Positions 35,801-44,007 of a stretch of 64,000 nucleotides of DNA are shown one piece after another; the stretch's first letter is position 1; each line of letters opens with the position of its first letter. A model generated the notes under the pieces. It had not been told where the DNA came from, searched no databases, and was given only the letters and a program-made list of their open reading frames with translations. The translations under genes and the position numbers were made by a program. This DNA is from Croceitalea dokdonensis DOKDO 023 (GTDB taxonomy: Bacteria > Bacteroidota > Bacteroidia > Flavobacteriales > Flavobacteriaceae), in the NCBI RefSeq assembly GCF_001306415.1, contig NZ_LDJX01000008.1, positions 1 through 64,000 of the forward strand. Reading direction: 5' to 3'.

Positions 35801-36103
35801 GATGAAGATGCAGACACCCGCTGGTGGGCCGCAGCGAGCAAGGACCAATATCTTGAAGTGGAATGGGTAAAACCGCAAACCTTCAACCAAATTATTGTAG
35901 ATGAGCACGAGAACAATATCAGGGCGTATCAACTGCAATACTGGGAGAATGGGGCATGGCAAGACCTTGTGGAAGGCACCTCTTGTGGCCCGGATAAAGT
36001 CCATGAATTCAATGCCGTTAAAAGCACAAAGTGCAGACTGTATATTGTAGATGCAGAGCGGGCGGCCTCCATTACAGAACTGAAAATTTTACATAACGAA
36101 TGA
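32855..36103 (+). CDS. GH78 alpha-L-rhamnosidase with C-terminal F5/8-type domain, lipoprotein
   Basis: A 1082-residue lipoprotein (VVLLGSC). Domains: Ig-like N-domain (TDLRCEYRENPLGIDNTQPR, about 30-130), carbohydrate-binding beta domains (about 145-470), and an (alpha/alpha)6 barrel (about 490-860) with the GH78 motif DCPHRERRGWGEV (about residues 511-523). A beta domain and a discoidin/CBM32-like domain (about 950-1082, DTRWWAAASKDQYLEVEW) follow. It hydrolyses terminal alpha-L-rhamnose. The usual GWxGD after the catalytic loop is GWGEV here, unlike the second GH78 (GWLGDAH), so the pair may differ in specificity. It is divergent from araC. Confidence 0.92.
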   Translation: MDVMKILRLSYLILVVLLGSCTSESDVNVTDLRCEYRENPLGIDNTQPRLSWKLEAPHFERGQQQTAYQLLVASSPALLDGNTGDVWDSGKVSSSQSVNAVYAGIPLESTKTYYWKVKVWDAAGHPSGWSAPAIFSMGLLQPEDWKGEWIYKEGQNKKDHNWYRKNFTLDTDPESAYVHVASFGYHEVYVNGKKVSDAVMNPVLSYKKKRLPYLTYDIKEHLTKGDNVIGIWHAAGWARWGRMKEYYDPPFVFKAQAHITGDTTNVVLATDASWKCKKSYSAYIGSWDILDFGGEIIDERLREDDWNTADYDDGHWANAVVFDNDKAKEAVFTDINLGPKGAIRAPGTDANPPTTKITATLSAQMVEPQVKFKEISPIGIKEKEDGNYIIDMGENYTGFFEMNLLQGKEGDTITFEVADYKEVFSSWEQRSQYVFDKTGAGHFTNRFNLAGGRYVTVYGIGYKPDLKDIKGHVITNDRKQISKFESSSELMNRIYQVNLNTYIANTIDGILVDCPHRERRGWGEVTVAAMYGDALPNFESGAYMAQYAQFMQDSQADDGKMRAVINGDDFEFLMWMANSPITIWETYRMLGDERLLNNHYDSMKKWMHWLYEHSDYDSGGTLKIGERGTLEFPGLGDWCTPRGNFWSSSNSPESAHFNNTVYAFMLENALNIAKTLNKTEDIALFSKRLEVQRKATHANLYDPATGKYGEGHQVNQAFALISGVTPESERQKVYDNLVDQVLYKFPYYDTGSSGQALYTRYFTEYGERMDLIYELLQDKRHPSYGYFLDQDKTVWPERWSAIGSSQIHTCYTGIGGYFIKGFGGIRPHPEHPGMQKMLIKPAVVGDLTHANTEYRSMYGKVIVNWKRKDAGAHFHIEVPINTTAQVYLPAMGKDGIKENGVLAENAEGIQYVGTEKNDAVGTYVIYEVTSGSYDFLVDQLPETTYPDPLNKPANLSKIGRLSASSMVIESEKLPVYEAFRANDEDADTRWWAAASKDQYLEVEWVKPQTFNQIIVDEHENNIRAYQLQYWENGAWQDLVEGTSCGPDKVHEFNAVKSTKCRLYIVDAERAASITELKILHNE

Positions 36104-36201
36104 TAGCCCCGTTGGTATTCAAAAAGAGGCACTGGAAGATAACCTCTACTGGAAAAGGATCCCATTTGTGGTAAGGGCCGAAGCCTTAAAAAGTACTGAA
36201 T

Positions 36202-37287
36202 ATGCGCAAACTGATTTATTTTTTATGTATGGCCGTTTATGGCTGTGGCACAATGGCATCATTTGGCTTTCAAGCAAGGGACACCATTTACCCCATTTTT
36301 CAGTTCCCCCAACATAAGATGCCACAGATGGACGGCGATTTTTCCGAATGGAACCTAGTGCCGGATACCTACGCCATTGGCCTGGATCAAATGAAGGAGA
36401 GCGTGAACGGCATTGGGTTTGATCTGGACCCGGCCGATCTGGATATAACCGTAAAGGTAGGATGGGTCAAAGACTTGAATAGGCTGTACTTCTATGTAGA
36501 GGTTTTTGATGATTTCTGGGAATTTGAGCGCTTGGACATCAAACAAGATATTTTTGAACTGGTGGTGGATGCAGATATGTCTGGCGGCAATTTCATTAAA
36601 AAGTGGAATGCCAATACCAGTAGGATGCCCATGGAGGAACTGCATTTTAGAGGACACGGGGCGCATGCGCAGAACTACCATGTCTTTATGCCCCCGAAAA
36701 ATAAGGACTGGGCCATGGTTTGGGGAAATACCCCGTGGATCAAAGACTTCCCCTATGCCAATGCGGCCTACGATCACCACTTGGAACAGGGCAGACCCGG
36801 GTGGCTCAAAATGGAATTTTGGATCACCCCCTTTGATCACGCCGCCATTGAAGGCATCAATGGATCTGCGGTTTCACAATTAAAGGAAAATGAACTTATT
36901 GCACTATCGTGGTGCGTGCTGGATTATGACGATGACGATAAGGTACGAAAGGATTTTATCAATCTGGCGCATGACCTCAACATGATCCACGATGGCGATT
37001 ATTTAAATGCATTCAGGTTGATGCCCCTATCGGAGGAGTTCACGGAGCTACAAGCAAATTGGTCTTTTGTAGAGGTTGATCGGGACAGGCGTGTGTTTGC
37101 CTTTAAAGATGAATCTTTGGGCACCGTTGAAAAGTGGTTGTGGGATTTTGGGGATGGAAGCACTTCCAAGGAACAACACCCTGTACATCAATATACCACC
37201 CCGGGCCATTGGACCGTTGTGCTCACGGTTGAAAACAAAGAGGGCAAATCTATAAGGTCCAAAGTGTGGGATGTGGTAACAAAGTAG
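36202..37287 (+). CDS. Secreted CBM9-like plus PKD domain protein
   Basis: A 361-residue protein with a signal peptide (residues 1-25). Residues about 30-270 resemble a carbohydrate-binding CBM9-like beta-sandwich (MDGDFSEWNLVP, VGWVKDLNRLYFYVEVFDDF, FELVVDADMSGG). Residues about 285-361 are a PKD domain (WLWDFGDGSTSKEQHPVHQY, GHWTVVLTV). No catalytic motif is seen. It probably binds substrate at the cell surface for the neighbouring GH78 and sulfatases. The next gene's true start lies 35 bp downstream. Confidence 0.75.
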   Translation: MRKLIYFLCMAVYGCGTMASFGFQARDTIYPIFQFPQHKMPQMDGDFSEWNLVPDTYAIGLDQMKESVNGIGFDLDPADLDITVKVGWVKDLNRLYFYVEVFDDFWEFERLDIKQDIFELVVDADMSGGNFIKKWNANTSRMPMEELHFRGHGAHAQNYHVFMPPKNKDWAMVWGNTPWIKDFPYANAAYDHHLEQGRPGWLKMEFWITPFDHAAIEGINGSAVSQLKENELIALSWCVLDYDDDDKVRKDFINLAHDLNMIHDGDYLNAFRLMPLSEEFTELQANWSFVEVDRDRRVFAFKDESLGTVEKWLWDFGDGSTSKEQHPVHQYTTPGHWTVVLTVENKEGKSIRSKVWDVVTK

Positions 37288-37322
37288 GCTTTATGACCGG
37301 ATACTGTTTAAAAAATAGAGTA

Positions 37323-38753
37323 ATGAGAATTAAAAAAGTGACACCTTTTTTTTATGCGATGTTATCCCTTTTGGTAACAACGAACTGTAAAAAAACAGAA
37401 GGTGCCAAAAAACCTAATGTGCTGCTCATCTGTGTGGATGACCTCCGTCCAGAGTTAAAGAGTTTTGGGGCAGGGCATATTAGCTCACCAAACATTGACG
37501 TTTTTGCGGAAACGGGAATTAGATTCCGGAAACATTTTGTGAATTCCCCAAGTTGTGGTCCATCGCGTTACACCCTATTGACAGGACAGTTTGGCCCCGC
37601 AGCAAACAGTGCTCTTTTCCAAAGAGCGGATAAAATGAACGAAGGCACACAAAAAGTGGATAAATCGATGCCAGAGTGGTTTAAATCACACGGCTATACC
37701 ACGGTTTCCGTGGGGAAAGTGTCTCATCATCCAGGAGGTAGAGGCGGCAAGAATTGGAATGATAGCACAATAATTGAAATGCCAAATGCATGGGACAAAC
37801 ATCTTATGCCGGTAGCGGAATGGGAACATCCACGTGGAACGATGCACGGTTTGGCCAATGGAGAGATTAGGGTAAAGGCCGGTGAAATGGATGTATTCCA
37901 GACAGTGGCAGGAGATGATGGTATCTATCCTGACGGGGCAATTACCAATGAAGCTGTCAGGGAACTGAACACACTGGCCCAGAATCCTAAAAACCCGTTT
38001 TTTATGGCAGTCGGAATCATTAAACCACATTTGCCATTTGGTGCACCAAAAAAGTATTATGACCGGTATGAAGGCGTTGCGTTTCCAGAGATAAAACATC
38101 CCCAAAAACCAAAAGGAAAAACCACATGGCATGGCTCAGGTGAATTTATGAGATACAATCGCTGGGGCAAGAATCCCGATACCGATCCTGATTTCGCCGA
38201 TGATGTTCGCCGGCACTATGCGGCAAGCGTTAGCTATGCAGATGCCCAAGTGGGAAAAATACTTGCGGAACTGAAAAGAACCGGGGCAGATAAAAACACC
38301 ATTGTGGTGCTTTGGGGAGATCATGGATGGCATTTAGGAGAACATGCCATTTGGGGAAAACACAGTTTGTTTGAGGAATCATTACATGCACCTTTAATAA
38401 TTCACCATCCAGAAATGAAAAACAAAGGAGCGAGTACAGATGCCATTGTTGAAACGGTCGACATCTTTCCGACCTTATGCGATTTGGCCGGTATTGAAAT
38501 CCCAGGGTATGGCCATGGGGTCTCAATAAAAAAAATAGTAGAAGACCCAAATACCTCAGGTCATGATGCCATAGCGTATAACGGCAAGGCTTCAACCATT
38601 AGAACCCCGACCCATAGGATGATACTTCATAAAGACGGATTTGTGGAATTATATGATCATACGTCAACAGAAAAGGAAACAAAGAATGTGGCAGGGGAAC
38701 AGGAAGAATTGGTGAAGAAGTTAACCTATAAACTAAAAACAAGGTTGGATTGA
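37323..38753 (+). CDS. Iduronate-2-sulfatase-like lipoprotein sulfatase (S1_7-like)
   Basis: A 476-residue sulfatase. The ATG at 37323 gives a lipoprotein signal (LLVTTNC, Cys22); the longer open frame from 37266 overlaps the previous gene and lacks one. The metal motif LLICVDDLRPELKSFG is typical of iduronate-2-sulfatase-like S1 proteins. The formylglycine site is C-G-P-S-R-Y-T (Cys78). Later motifs are SVGKVSHHPGG, GIIKPHLPFGAPKKYYD and LWGDHGWHLGEH. S1_7 members desulfate ulvan rhamnose-3-sulfate at chain ends in other flavobacteria; the subfamily call here rests on motifs only. Confidence 0.88.
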   Translation: MRIKKVTPFFYAMLSLLVTTNCKKTEGAKKPNVLLICVDDLRPELKSFGAGHISSPNIDVFAETGIRFRKHFVNSPSCGPSRYTLLTGQFGPAANSALFQRADKMNEGTQKVDKSMPEWFKSHGYTTVSVGKVSHHPGGRGGKNWNDSTIIEMPNAWDKHLMPVAEWEHPRGTMHGLANGEIRVKAGEMDVFQTVAGDDGIYPDGAITNEAVRELNTLAQNPKNPFFMAVGIIKPHLPFGAPKKYYDRYEGVAFPEIKHPQKPKGKTTWHGSGEFMRYNRWGKNPDTDPDFADDVRRHYAASVSYADAQVGKILAELKRTGADKNTIVVLWGDHGWHLGEHAIWGKHSLFEESLHAPLIIHHPEMKNKGASTDAIVETVDIFPTLCDLAGIEIPGYGHGVSIKKIVEDPNTSGHDAIAYNGKASTIRTPTHRMILHKDGFVELYDHTSTEKETKNVAGEQEELVKKLTYKLKTRLD

Positions 38754-38902
38754 TCTTGGAAAGTCACCTATGCCCGTATAAAAATGGATAGCGTTGAATG
38801 CTCATGTACGATGGGAGGCCTGGAGCTGTTCAATACTATGAATTACATACACCAATGAAACGAAAGAGTTTTTTTGACATCACACTAAAAAAAAATAAGA
38901 CA

Positions 38903-40315
38903 ATGATAAAAGTTGGATTGTTCGGTATTGGACTGGATACCTATTGGCCCCAGTTTAAAGGCCTGAAAGAACGCTTGGAGGGCTACCAAGACCATATTGC
39001 CAAAAAGATGGAATCCTTCAACGCCCAAGTGGTAAATGTGGGTTTGGTAGATTCGCCAGAAAAGGCCATCGTTACCGGCCAACAACTAAAAAAGGAAGAT
39101 ATAGACATGCTGTTCTTGTATGTGTCCACCTACGCACTTTCGTCCACCGTGCTGCCGGTAATACAAAAGCTAAAATGCCCTGTGGTCATTTTGAACATAC
39201 AGCCCGTGGCGGCAATAGATTACGAAAAATTCAATGCCCTTGGGGATCGGGGCAAAATGACGGGAGAATGGCTAGCCCATTGCCAAGCCTGCTCCGTGCC
39301 GGAACTGGCCAATGTGTTCAACCGCGCGGGAATAGGATATGACTTCGTCACCGGCTATTTGGATGAGGAAAGCGTTTGGACAGAACTACGGGATTGGATA
39401 GATGCCGCGCGCGTAAAACGGGTCATGAACAACAATCGTTTAGGGGTCTTGGGCCACTATTATGGGGGCATGCTGGATGTGTATTCCGATTTGACCAAGC
39501 AGGCCGCCGCTTTTGGAACGCACATAGAAATTGTTGAAATGTGCGAGCTCAAGAAATATCGTGATGCCGTTACGGACAACGAAGTGGAAACCAAATTGGA
39601 AGAGTTCAACAACACTTTTGAGGTGGCGGACACCTGCGAAAAGGAAGAGTTGGTACGGGCCGCAAAGACCTCCATAGCTTTGGACACACTGGTGCAAAAT
39701 CATAAATTGGGTTCCTTGGCCTATTATTACGAAGGCGAATCGGGCAACGCCTACGAAAACATGGTTACCTCCGTCATTGCGGGAAATACCCTGTTAACCG
39801 GTAAAAATGTTCCCGTGGCGGGAGAATATGAAGTTAAAAATGCACAGGCCATGAAAATCATGGATGCCTTTGGCGTCGGCGGTTCCTTCTCTGAGTTTTA
39901 TGCGATGGATTTCAATGATGATATTGTAATGCTCGGCCATGATGGTCCCGCACATTTTGCCATTGCCGAGGGAAAGGTTCAATTGGTTCCCTTGCCCGTA
40001 TATCACGGTAAGCCCGGCAAAGGACTCTCCATACAAATGAGCGTAAAGCATGGCCCGGTTACCTTACTCTCCGTGGTAGAGGGCAAAGACGATGTGTTTT
40101 TGTTGGTGGCGGAAGGTGCATCTGTTGAAGGACCAGTTTTGCATATTGGCAATACCAACAGTAGGTATCGTTTTTCCATTGGGGCCAGGGCATTTATGAA
40201 CCAATGGTCCAAACAGGGGCCCTCCCACCATTGCGCCATTGGCGTGGGGCATATTGCCAATAAAATTGAAAAACTGGGAAAATTGTTGAACTTGAGGGTC
40301 GTGCAAATATGTTAG
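38903..40315 (+). CDS. L-arabinose/L-fucose isomerase-fold protein
   Basis: A 470-residue cytosolic protein. The ATG at 38903 (MIKVGLFGIG) is chosen because the upstream 35 residues look non-coding. The fold is that of AraA/FucI ketol isomerases: Rossmann-like N-domains (LNIQPVAAIDYEK, GVLGHYYGGMLDVY), and metal-site positions with glutamates in YYYEGESGNAYENM and FSEFYAMD and histidines in LGHDGPAHFAI and GPSHHCAIGVGH. No rhamnose isomerase (RhaA) is present in the window, so this protein may isomerise rhamnose or another ulvan sugar before RhaT-fed catabolism; that is inference. It lies between two sulfatase genes. Confidence 0.8.
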   Translation: MIKVGLFGIGLDTYWPQFKGLKERLEGYQDHIAKKMESFNAQVVNVGLVDSPEKAIVTGQQLKKEDIDMLFLYVSTYALSSTVLPVIQKLKCPVVILNIQPVAAIDYEKFNALGDRGKMTGEWLAHCQACSVPELANVFNRAGIGYDFVTGYLDEESVWTELRDWIDAARVKRVMNNNRLGVLGHYYGGMLDVYSDLTKQAAAFGTHIEIVEMCELKKYRDAVTDNEVETKLEEFNNTFEVADTCEKEELVRAAKTSIALDTLVQNHKLGSLAYYYEGESGNAYENMVTSVIAGNTLLTGKNVPVAGEYEVKNAQAMKIMDAFGVGGSFSEFYAMDFNDDIVMLGHDGPAHFAIAEGKVQLVPLPVYHGKPGKGLSIQMSVKHGPVTLLSVVEGKDDVFLLVAEGASVEGPVLHIGNTNSRYRFSIGARAFMNQWSKQGPSHHCAIGVGHIANKIEKLGKLLNLRVVQIC

Positions 40316-40370
40316 GTTTTTTCTGTGGACACAACACTGGTTAATCAGTTAAGAATTAAGTTAGGATAAA

Positions 40371-41771
40371 ATGAAACGAATACTACCACTACTCATAATT
40401 ATACTTTCTTACGCAGCGTGCACCAGCAAGCAAGAGGTTGGCGTTCCGAACATCGTCGTCATAAATGTTGATGATTTGGGATGGAAGGATGTGGGGTTTA
40501 TGGGCAGCGAATACTATGAAACGCCCAACTTGGATTATCTTGCCAGTCAGGGCATGGTCTTTACCAATGGGTATGCGAGCGCATCCAACTGTGCTCCAAG
40601 TAGGGCAAGTTTAATGACGGGACAGTGGACACCGCGCCACGGCATATACACCGTATCGCCCTCCACCAGGGGAAGATCGGAGGATAGAAAACTGATTCCC
40701 ACGAAAAACACCCACACCCTACCAACTCAATTTAAGATACTGCCAGAGGTACTACAGGAAAACGGCTATACGACCTGCCAAGCCGGGAAATGGCATTTGA
40801 GCGACAATCCATTGGAATACGGTTTTGATTTGAACATAGCAGGGGGTCACAACGGACTTCCCAAAAGCTACTATCCTCCCTATAAAAATGTGAGTATAGA
40901 AAAAGGGAAGGCCGAATACCTTACGGATTTAATTGTTGAAAAAGCCCTGATTTTTATTGACACCGTTCAAAAACCCTTTTATCTAAACTATGCCCCTTAT
41001 GCGGTACATGTGCCCATCATGCCCGTAGATAGTATTGTTCCCAAATACGCAAAAAAGTCGCCCTGGGAAGGTCAGGGAAATGCGGAATATGCCTCTATGG
41101 TAGATAATCTGGATAGGAACATAGGATTGCTCATTGACAAATTGAAAAAAAGAGACCTACTGGGCAATACGCTCATTGTATTTACCTCTGATAATGGAGG
41201 TCTGTATGGCATCACCAAACAAAAGCCTTTACGGGCAGGTAAGGGCAGTTATTATGAAGGTGGTATTCGTGAGCCTTTTTTCTTTGTGTACAAAAAGAGG
41301 ATTCAGGCCCAAACAACAAGTGATGTTCCCATAACGAACATGGATATTTTTCCCACTGTTTTGGCCTACGCAGGTATTGAAAATGTTGTTTTGGAATTGG
41401 ATGGTCAAAATCTGTCTTCCGTTTTAGAGGGAAAGACCAAAACCTTGGAACGTTCGCTATTTTGGCATTTTCCCATTTATTTGCAGGCTTATAATGTAGA
41501 TGATAATCAAAACAGGGACCCCTTGTTCAGAACCCGTCCGGGTTCAGTGATAAGAAAAGGGGATTGGAAACTACATTATTATTTTGAGGACGATGGGATG
41601 GAGTTGTATGACCTATCCAAAGACATTGGCGAAACCGATAATCTCATAACCACACATCCCGAGAAGGCAAATGAGTTGCTGGGACTCCTTAAAACATGGT
41701 GGAAAGAGACAAATGCCCCGATCCCCTCGGAACGAAATCCTGACTACAAGGACAGGAGCAGTTATAATTAG
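40371..41771 (+). CDS. Lipoprotein sulfatase (FGly-type, S1 family)
   Basis: A 466-residue S1 sulfatase with lipobox SYAAC (Cys17). The metal motif VINVDDLGWKDVGFMG is followed by C-A-P-S-R-A-S (Cys74), the consensus formylglycine site, then QAGKWHLSDN, IVFTSDNGGLYG and the C-terminal VIRKGDWKLHYYFEDDG. It has high motif similarity with the sulfatase at 14278-15846, so the two may be paralogues acting on related sulfate positions. It is probably last in the 32855-41771 cluster. Confidence 0.92.
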   Translation: MKRILPLLIIILSYAACTSKQEVGVPNIVVINVDDLGWKDVGFMGSEYYETPNLDYLASQGMVFTNGYASASNCAPSRASLMTGQWTPRHGIYTVSPSTRGRSEDRKLIPTKNTHTLPTQFKILPEVLQENGYTTCQAGKWHLSDNPLEYGFDLNIAGGHNGLPKSYYPPYKNVSIEKGKAEYLTDLIVEKALIFIDTVQKPFYLNYAPYAVHVPIMPVDSIVPKYAKKSPWEGQGNAEYASMVDNLDRNIGLLIDKLKKRDLLGNTLIVFTSDNGGLYGITKQKPLRAGKGSYYEGGIREPFFFVYKKRIQAQTTSDVPITNMDIFPTVLAYAGIENVVLELDGQNLSSVLEGKTKTLERSLFWHFPIYLQAYNVDDNQNRDPLFRTRPGSVIRKGDWKLHYYFEDDGMELYDLSKDIGETDNLITTHPEKANELLGLLKTWWKETNAPIPSERNPDYKDRSSYN

Positions 41772-41820
41772 AATTAATTATGCATTTTGAATACAACTAT
41801 AAACAGTGTCAGTCCGAGTG

Positions 41821-41895
41821 TTTGATTTTTCAATCTTTTCATTGTAAAATCAAAAGTATCGAGAACCTTTTAGATTATAATGTCCTCTCGATACT
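41821..41895. promoter_or_regulatory. Two consecutive inverted repeats upstream of rhaT
   Basis: In the 240-bp gap before rhaT, TTTGATTTT (41821-41829) pairs with AAAATCAAA (41846-41854). Immediately after it, AGTATCGAGA (41855-41864) pairs perfectly with TCTCGATACT (41886-41895) over a 21-base spacer. The first may end the sulfatase transcript; the second is a good candidate operator or leader hairpin for rhaT. Confidence 0.4.
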
Positions 41896-42011
41896 CCAGA
41901 GGCTTTAGGTTATATTCCGGAAAAGGTCCAAAAACGTATTCGAAGTGACGTAAAGAGAATGTCCTCAAATTTAAATCCGCAATGGGTTAAATAGAATTTA
42001 GTATAGCAGAT

Positions 42012-43064
42012 ATGCAAGCAATTTTAGGGGTTTTATTTCATTCGTTGGGCGGTATTGCTGCAGGTAGTTTTTACATGCCTTATAATAAGGTAAAGGGATG
42101 GGCATGGGAAAGTTATTGGATGTTGGGTGGCCTAGTATCATGGTTTATTGTGCCTCCATTTGCCGCTTGGTTGACCATACCCAATTTTATGGAAATTATT
42201 GGAACTGCTTCCAGTTCCGTATTGTTTTTTACTTTTTTGATGGGCTTGCTTTGGGGTGTTGGCGGACTCTCCTACGGTTTGGGTATACGCTATTTGGGCA
42301 TGTCTCTGGGCAATTCGGTAGTCCTTGGATTCTGCGCCGCTTTTGGGGCATTGGTGCCTCCTATATATTACAATCTAGTTCCGACAGAGGGAAAGGTGAC
42401 CTTTACCGAAATGTTGTCATCTACGGGTGGCCAAGTCGTGCTTTTGGGTGTAGCGCTTTGTATCCTAGGTATCGCTATTTGCGGCAAGGCCGGAATGCTA
42501 AAAGAAAAGCAACTTTCCGATGCAGAAAAAAAGAAAAGCGTGGCAGAGTTCAATCTTGTAAAGGGACTACTAGTGGCCATTCTTTCAGGTATTTTAAGTG
42601 CCTTTTTCAATTTCGGAATTGAATCGGGCAAGCCTTTGGCCGAGGCTGCGGTAGCATCGGGCCATGATGCCCTGTTTGCGAACAATGTCACTTTTGTGGT
42701 CATTCTTTGGGGCGGACTCACCACCAATCTGTTTTGGACGACTATGCTGAGCGTCAAAAATAAGTCCTACAACGATTTTAAAAACAAGCATACCCCTATC
42801 ACCAAGAATATCCTATTTGCCTCTTTCGCTGGACTTATCTGGTTCTTACAATTTTTCTTTTACGGTATGGGCGAAAGCAAATTGGGCAACGGTGCCAGTT
42901 CATGGATTTTGCACATGTCCACCATTATTTTAACGGCCAACCTTTGGGGCATTTACAGAAAAGAATGGAAGGGAGTTGCAAGAAAAACCAAGATGACCAT
43001 TATTGCTGGAATCGTGGTGATATTATTATCTGTTGTCTTGGTGGGGATTGGTAATTCGATTTAG
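42012..43064 (+). CDS. rhaT: L-rhamnose/proton symporter RhaT
   Basis: A 350-residue inner-membrane protein with about ten hydrophobic helices, close to the 344 residues of E. coli RhaT. The N-terminus LGVLFHSLGGIAAGSFYMPY and segments VKGWAWESYWMLGGLVSW and GVGGLSYGLGIRYLGMSLG are characteristic of the family. It imports L-rhamnose from the periplasm by proton symport. This implies that rhamnose is released as monosaccharide outside the cytosol by the GH78 and GH106 enzymes. It has its own leader with inverted repeats and converges on the epimerase gene with only 14 bp between stops. Confidence 0.95.
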   Translation: MQAILGVLFHSLGGIAAGSFYMPYNKVKGWAWESYWMLGGLVSWFIVPPFAAWLTIPNFMEIIGTASSSVLFFTFLMGLLWGVGGLSYGLGIRYLGMSLGNSVVLGFCAAFGALVPPIYYNLVPTEGKVTFTEMLSSTGGQVVLLGVALCILGIAICGKAGMLKEKQLSDAEKKKSVAEFNLVKGLLVAILSGILSAFFNFGIESGKPLAEAAVASGHDALFANNVTFVVILWGGLTTNLFWTTMLSVKNKSYNDFKNKHTPITKNILFASFAGLIWFLQFFFYGMGESKLGNGASSWILHMSTIILTANLWGIYRKEWKGVARKTKMTIIAGIVVILLSVVLVGIGNSI

Positions 43065-43078
43065 ACAAAGCCTTCGCT

Positions 43079-43996
43079 TTACTCATTTTCAAACTCCCGC
43101 TTAAAATCGGCCAACATTTCTTTAAGAATCACTTTAGGGTCACCATCCGATAGGCTTTCAAAAGAAACATAACCTTGAAATCCTTGTTTTTTTATCAGGG
43201 CCGCCATCTTGGCCATATCCGTCGGTGTTTTCTCCTGATTAGGATATACATGCTCTTTGATAAACCAATACTTGGCATAAGGGGCCAATTTTTCCGCTTC
43301 GGCATAGGGGTCGGCTGTAGTGCGAAGGCATGCAGTGTCCAGAATAAGTCCGAACCATTCTGAATCCACGCGCTTTATGATATCGATTACTTCATCTGCC
43401 GTAAACAGAAATTCATTATGGTTTTGTAAAGCGGCAATGACACCAACTTCTGCACCATACTGGGCACATAACTTATATTCTTCTACCAGCCACTCTTTTA
43501 CTTGGTCTTTGGTATGGCCTTCGGGAATATTCCTGCCCGTGAACATTCGTAAGATAGAGGAACCTATCTTAGAAGAAATAACCAACCAATCTTTGATCAT
43601 TTGTCGGTCTTTTTCTCTTGCTGCCACGTCTGCGGTGACGAAATTATTCCGTACTCCGGTCCATGAGATGTTCAATCCCAATTCTAACGCACGTTTTTTT
43701 AACGCAAAAATTTCAGCCGTATCGGGTAGGTTTGGATAGGATGAAAAATAGTAGGAAGTTAAATCCACCGCATGAAGCCCGATATCCGCAGCAAACTCCA
43801 TCATATCGAACAGATCCATTTCCCCGCTTTTAAATTCATCATTGAACGAGTAGGCATTAACGCTGTATTGCACACGTTGCTCCGTGGAAACAGGTCTTGC
43901 CCTTTTACTGGCTGAAGCCGCAAACAGGTTGGGAGCCGCAGCAAGTGCGGGCACTAGTGTTAATTTACGAAGGGCGTCTCTTCTGCTATTTTTCAT
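43079..43996 (-). CDS. Exported sugar phosphate isomerase/epimerase-like TIM-barrel protein
   Basis: A 305-residue AP-endonuclease-2/xylose-isomerase-like TIM barrel. The N-terminus KNSRRDALRKLTLVPALAAA is a twin-arginine signal, so it acts outside the cytosol. Barrel motifs include IGLHAVDLTSYYFSSYP, ALQNHNEFLFTADEVIDII, WFGLILDTACLR and GYVSFESLSDGDP, with likely divalent-metal residues among the E/D/H positions. Members are epimerases, isomerases or 3-keto-glycoside lyases. Together with the Gfo/Idh/MocA and DUF1080 genes, the last possibility is attractive. The start lies 12 bp after the end of the dehydrogenase gene at 44008. Confidence 0.85.
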   Translation of the reverse strand: MKNSRRDALRKLTLVPALAAAPNLFAASASKRARPVSTEQRVQYSVNAYSFNDEFKSGEMDLFDMMEFAADIGLHAVDLTSYYFSSYPNLPDTAEIFALKKRALELGLNISWTGVRNNFVTADVAAREKDRQMIKDWLVISSKIGSSILRMFTGRNIPEGHTKDQVKEWLVEEYKLCAQYGAEVGVIAALQNHNEFLFTADEVIDIIKRVDSEWFGLILDTACLRTTADPYAEAEKLAPYAKYWFIKEHVYPNQEKTPTDMAKMAALIKKQGFQGYVSFESLSDGDPKVILKEMLADFKREFENE

Positions 43997-44007
43997 GGTC
44001 TTGGTTT

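Noticed and set aside
8789-42011. Bacteroidota promoters of the TTTG/TAnnTTTG type upstream of the clusters
   Set aside because: Partial matches occur in several AT-rich gaps (for example TAACTTTA upstream of 8788), but none had both boxes at proper spacing, so no promoter is claimed.
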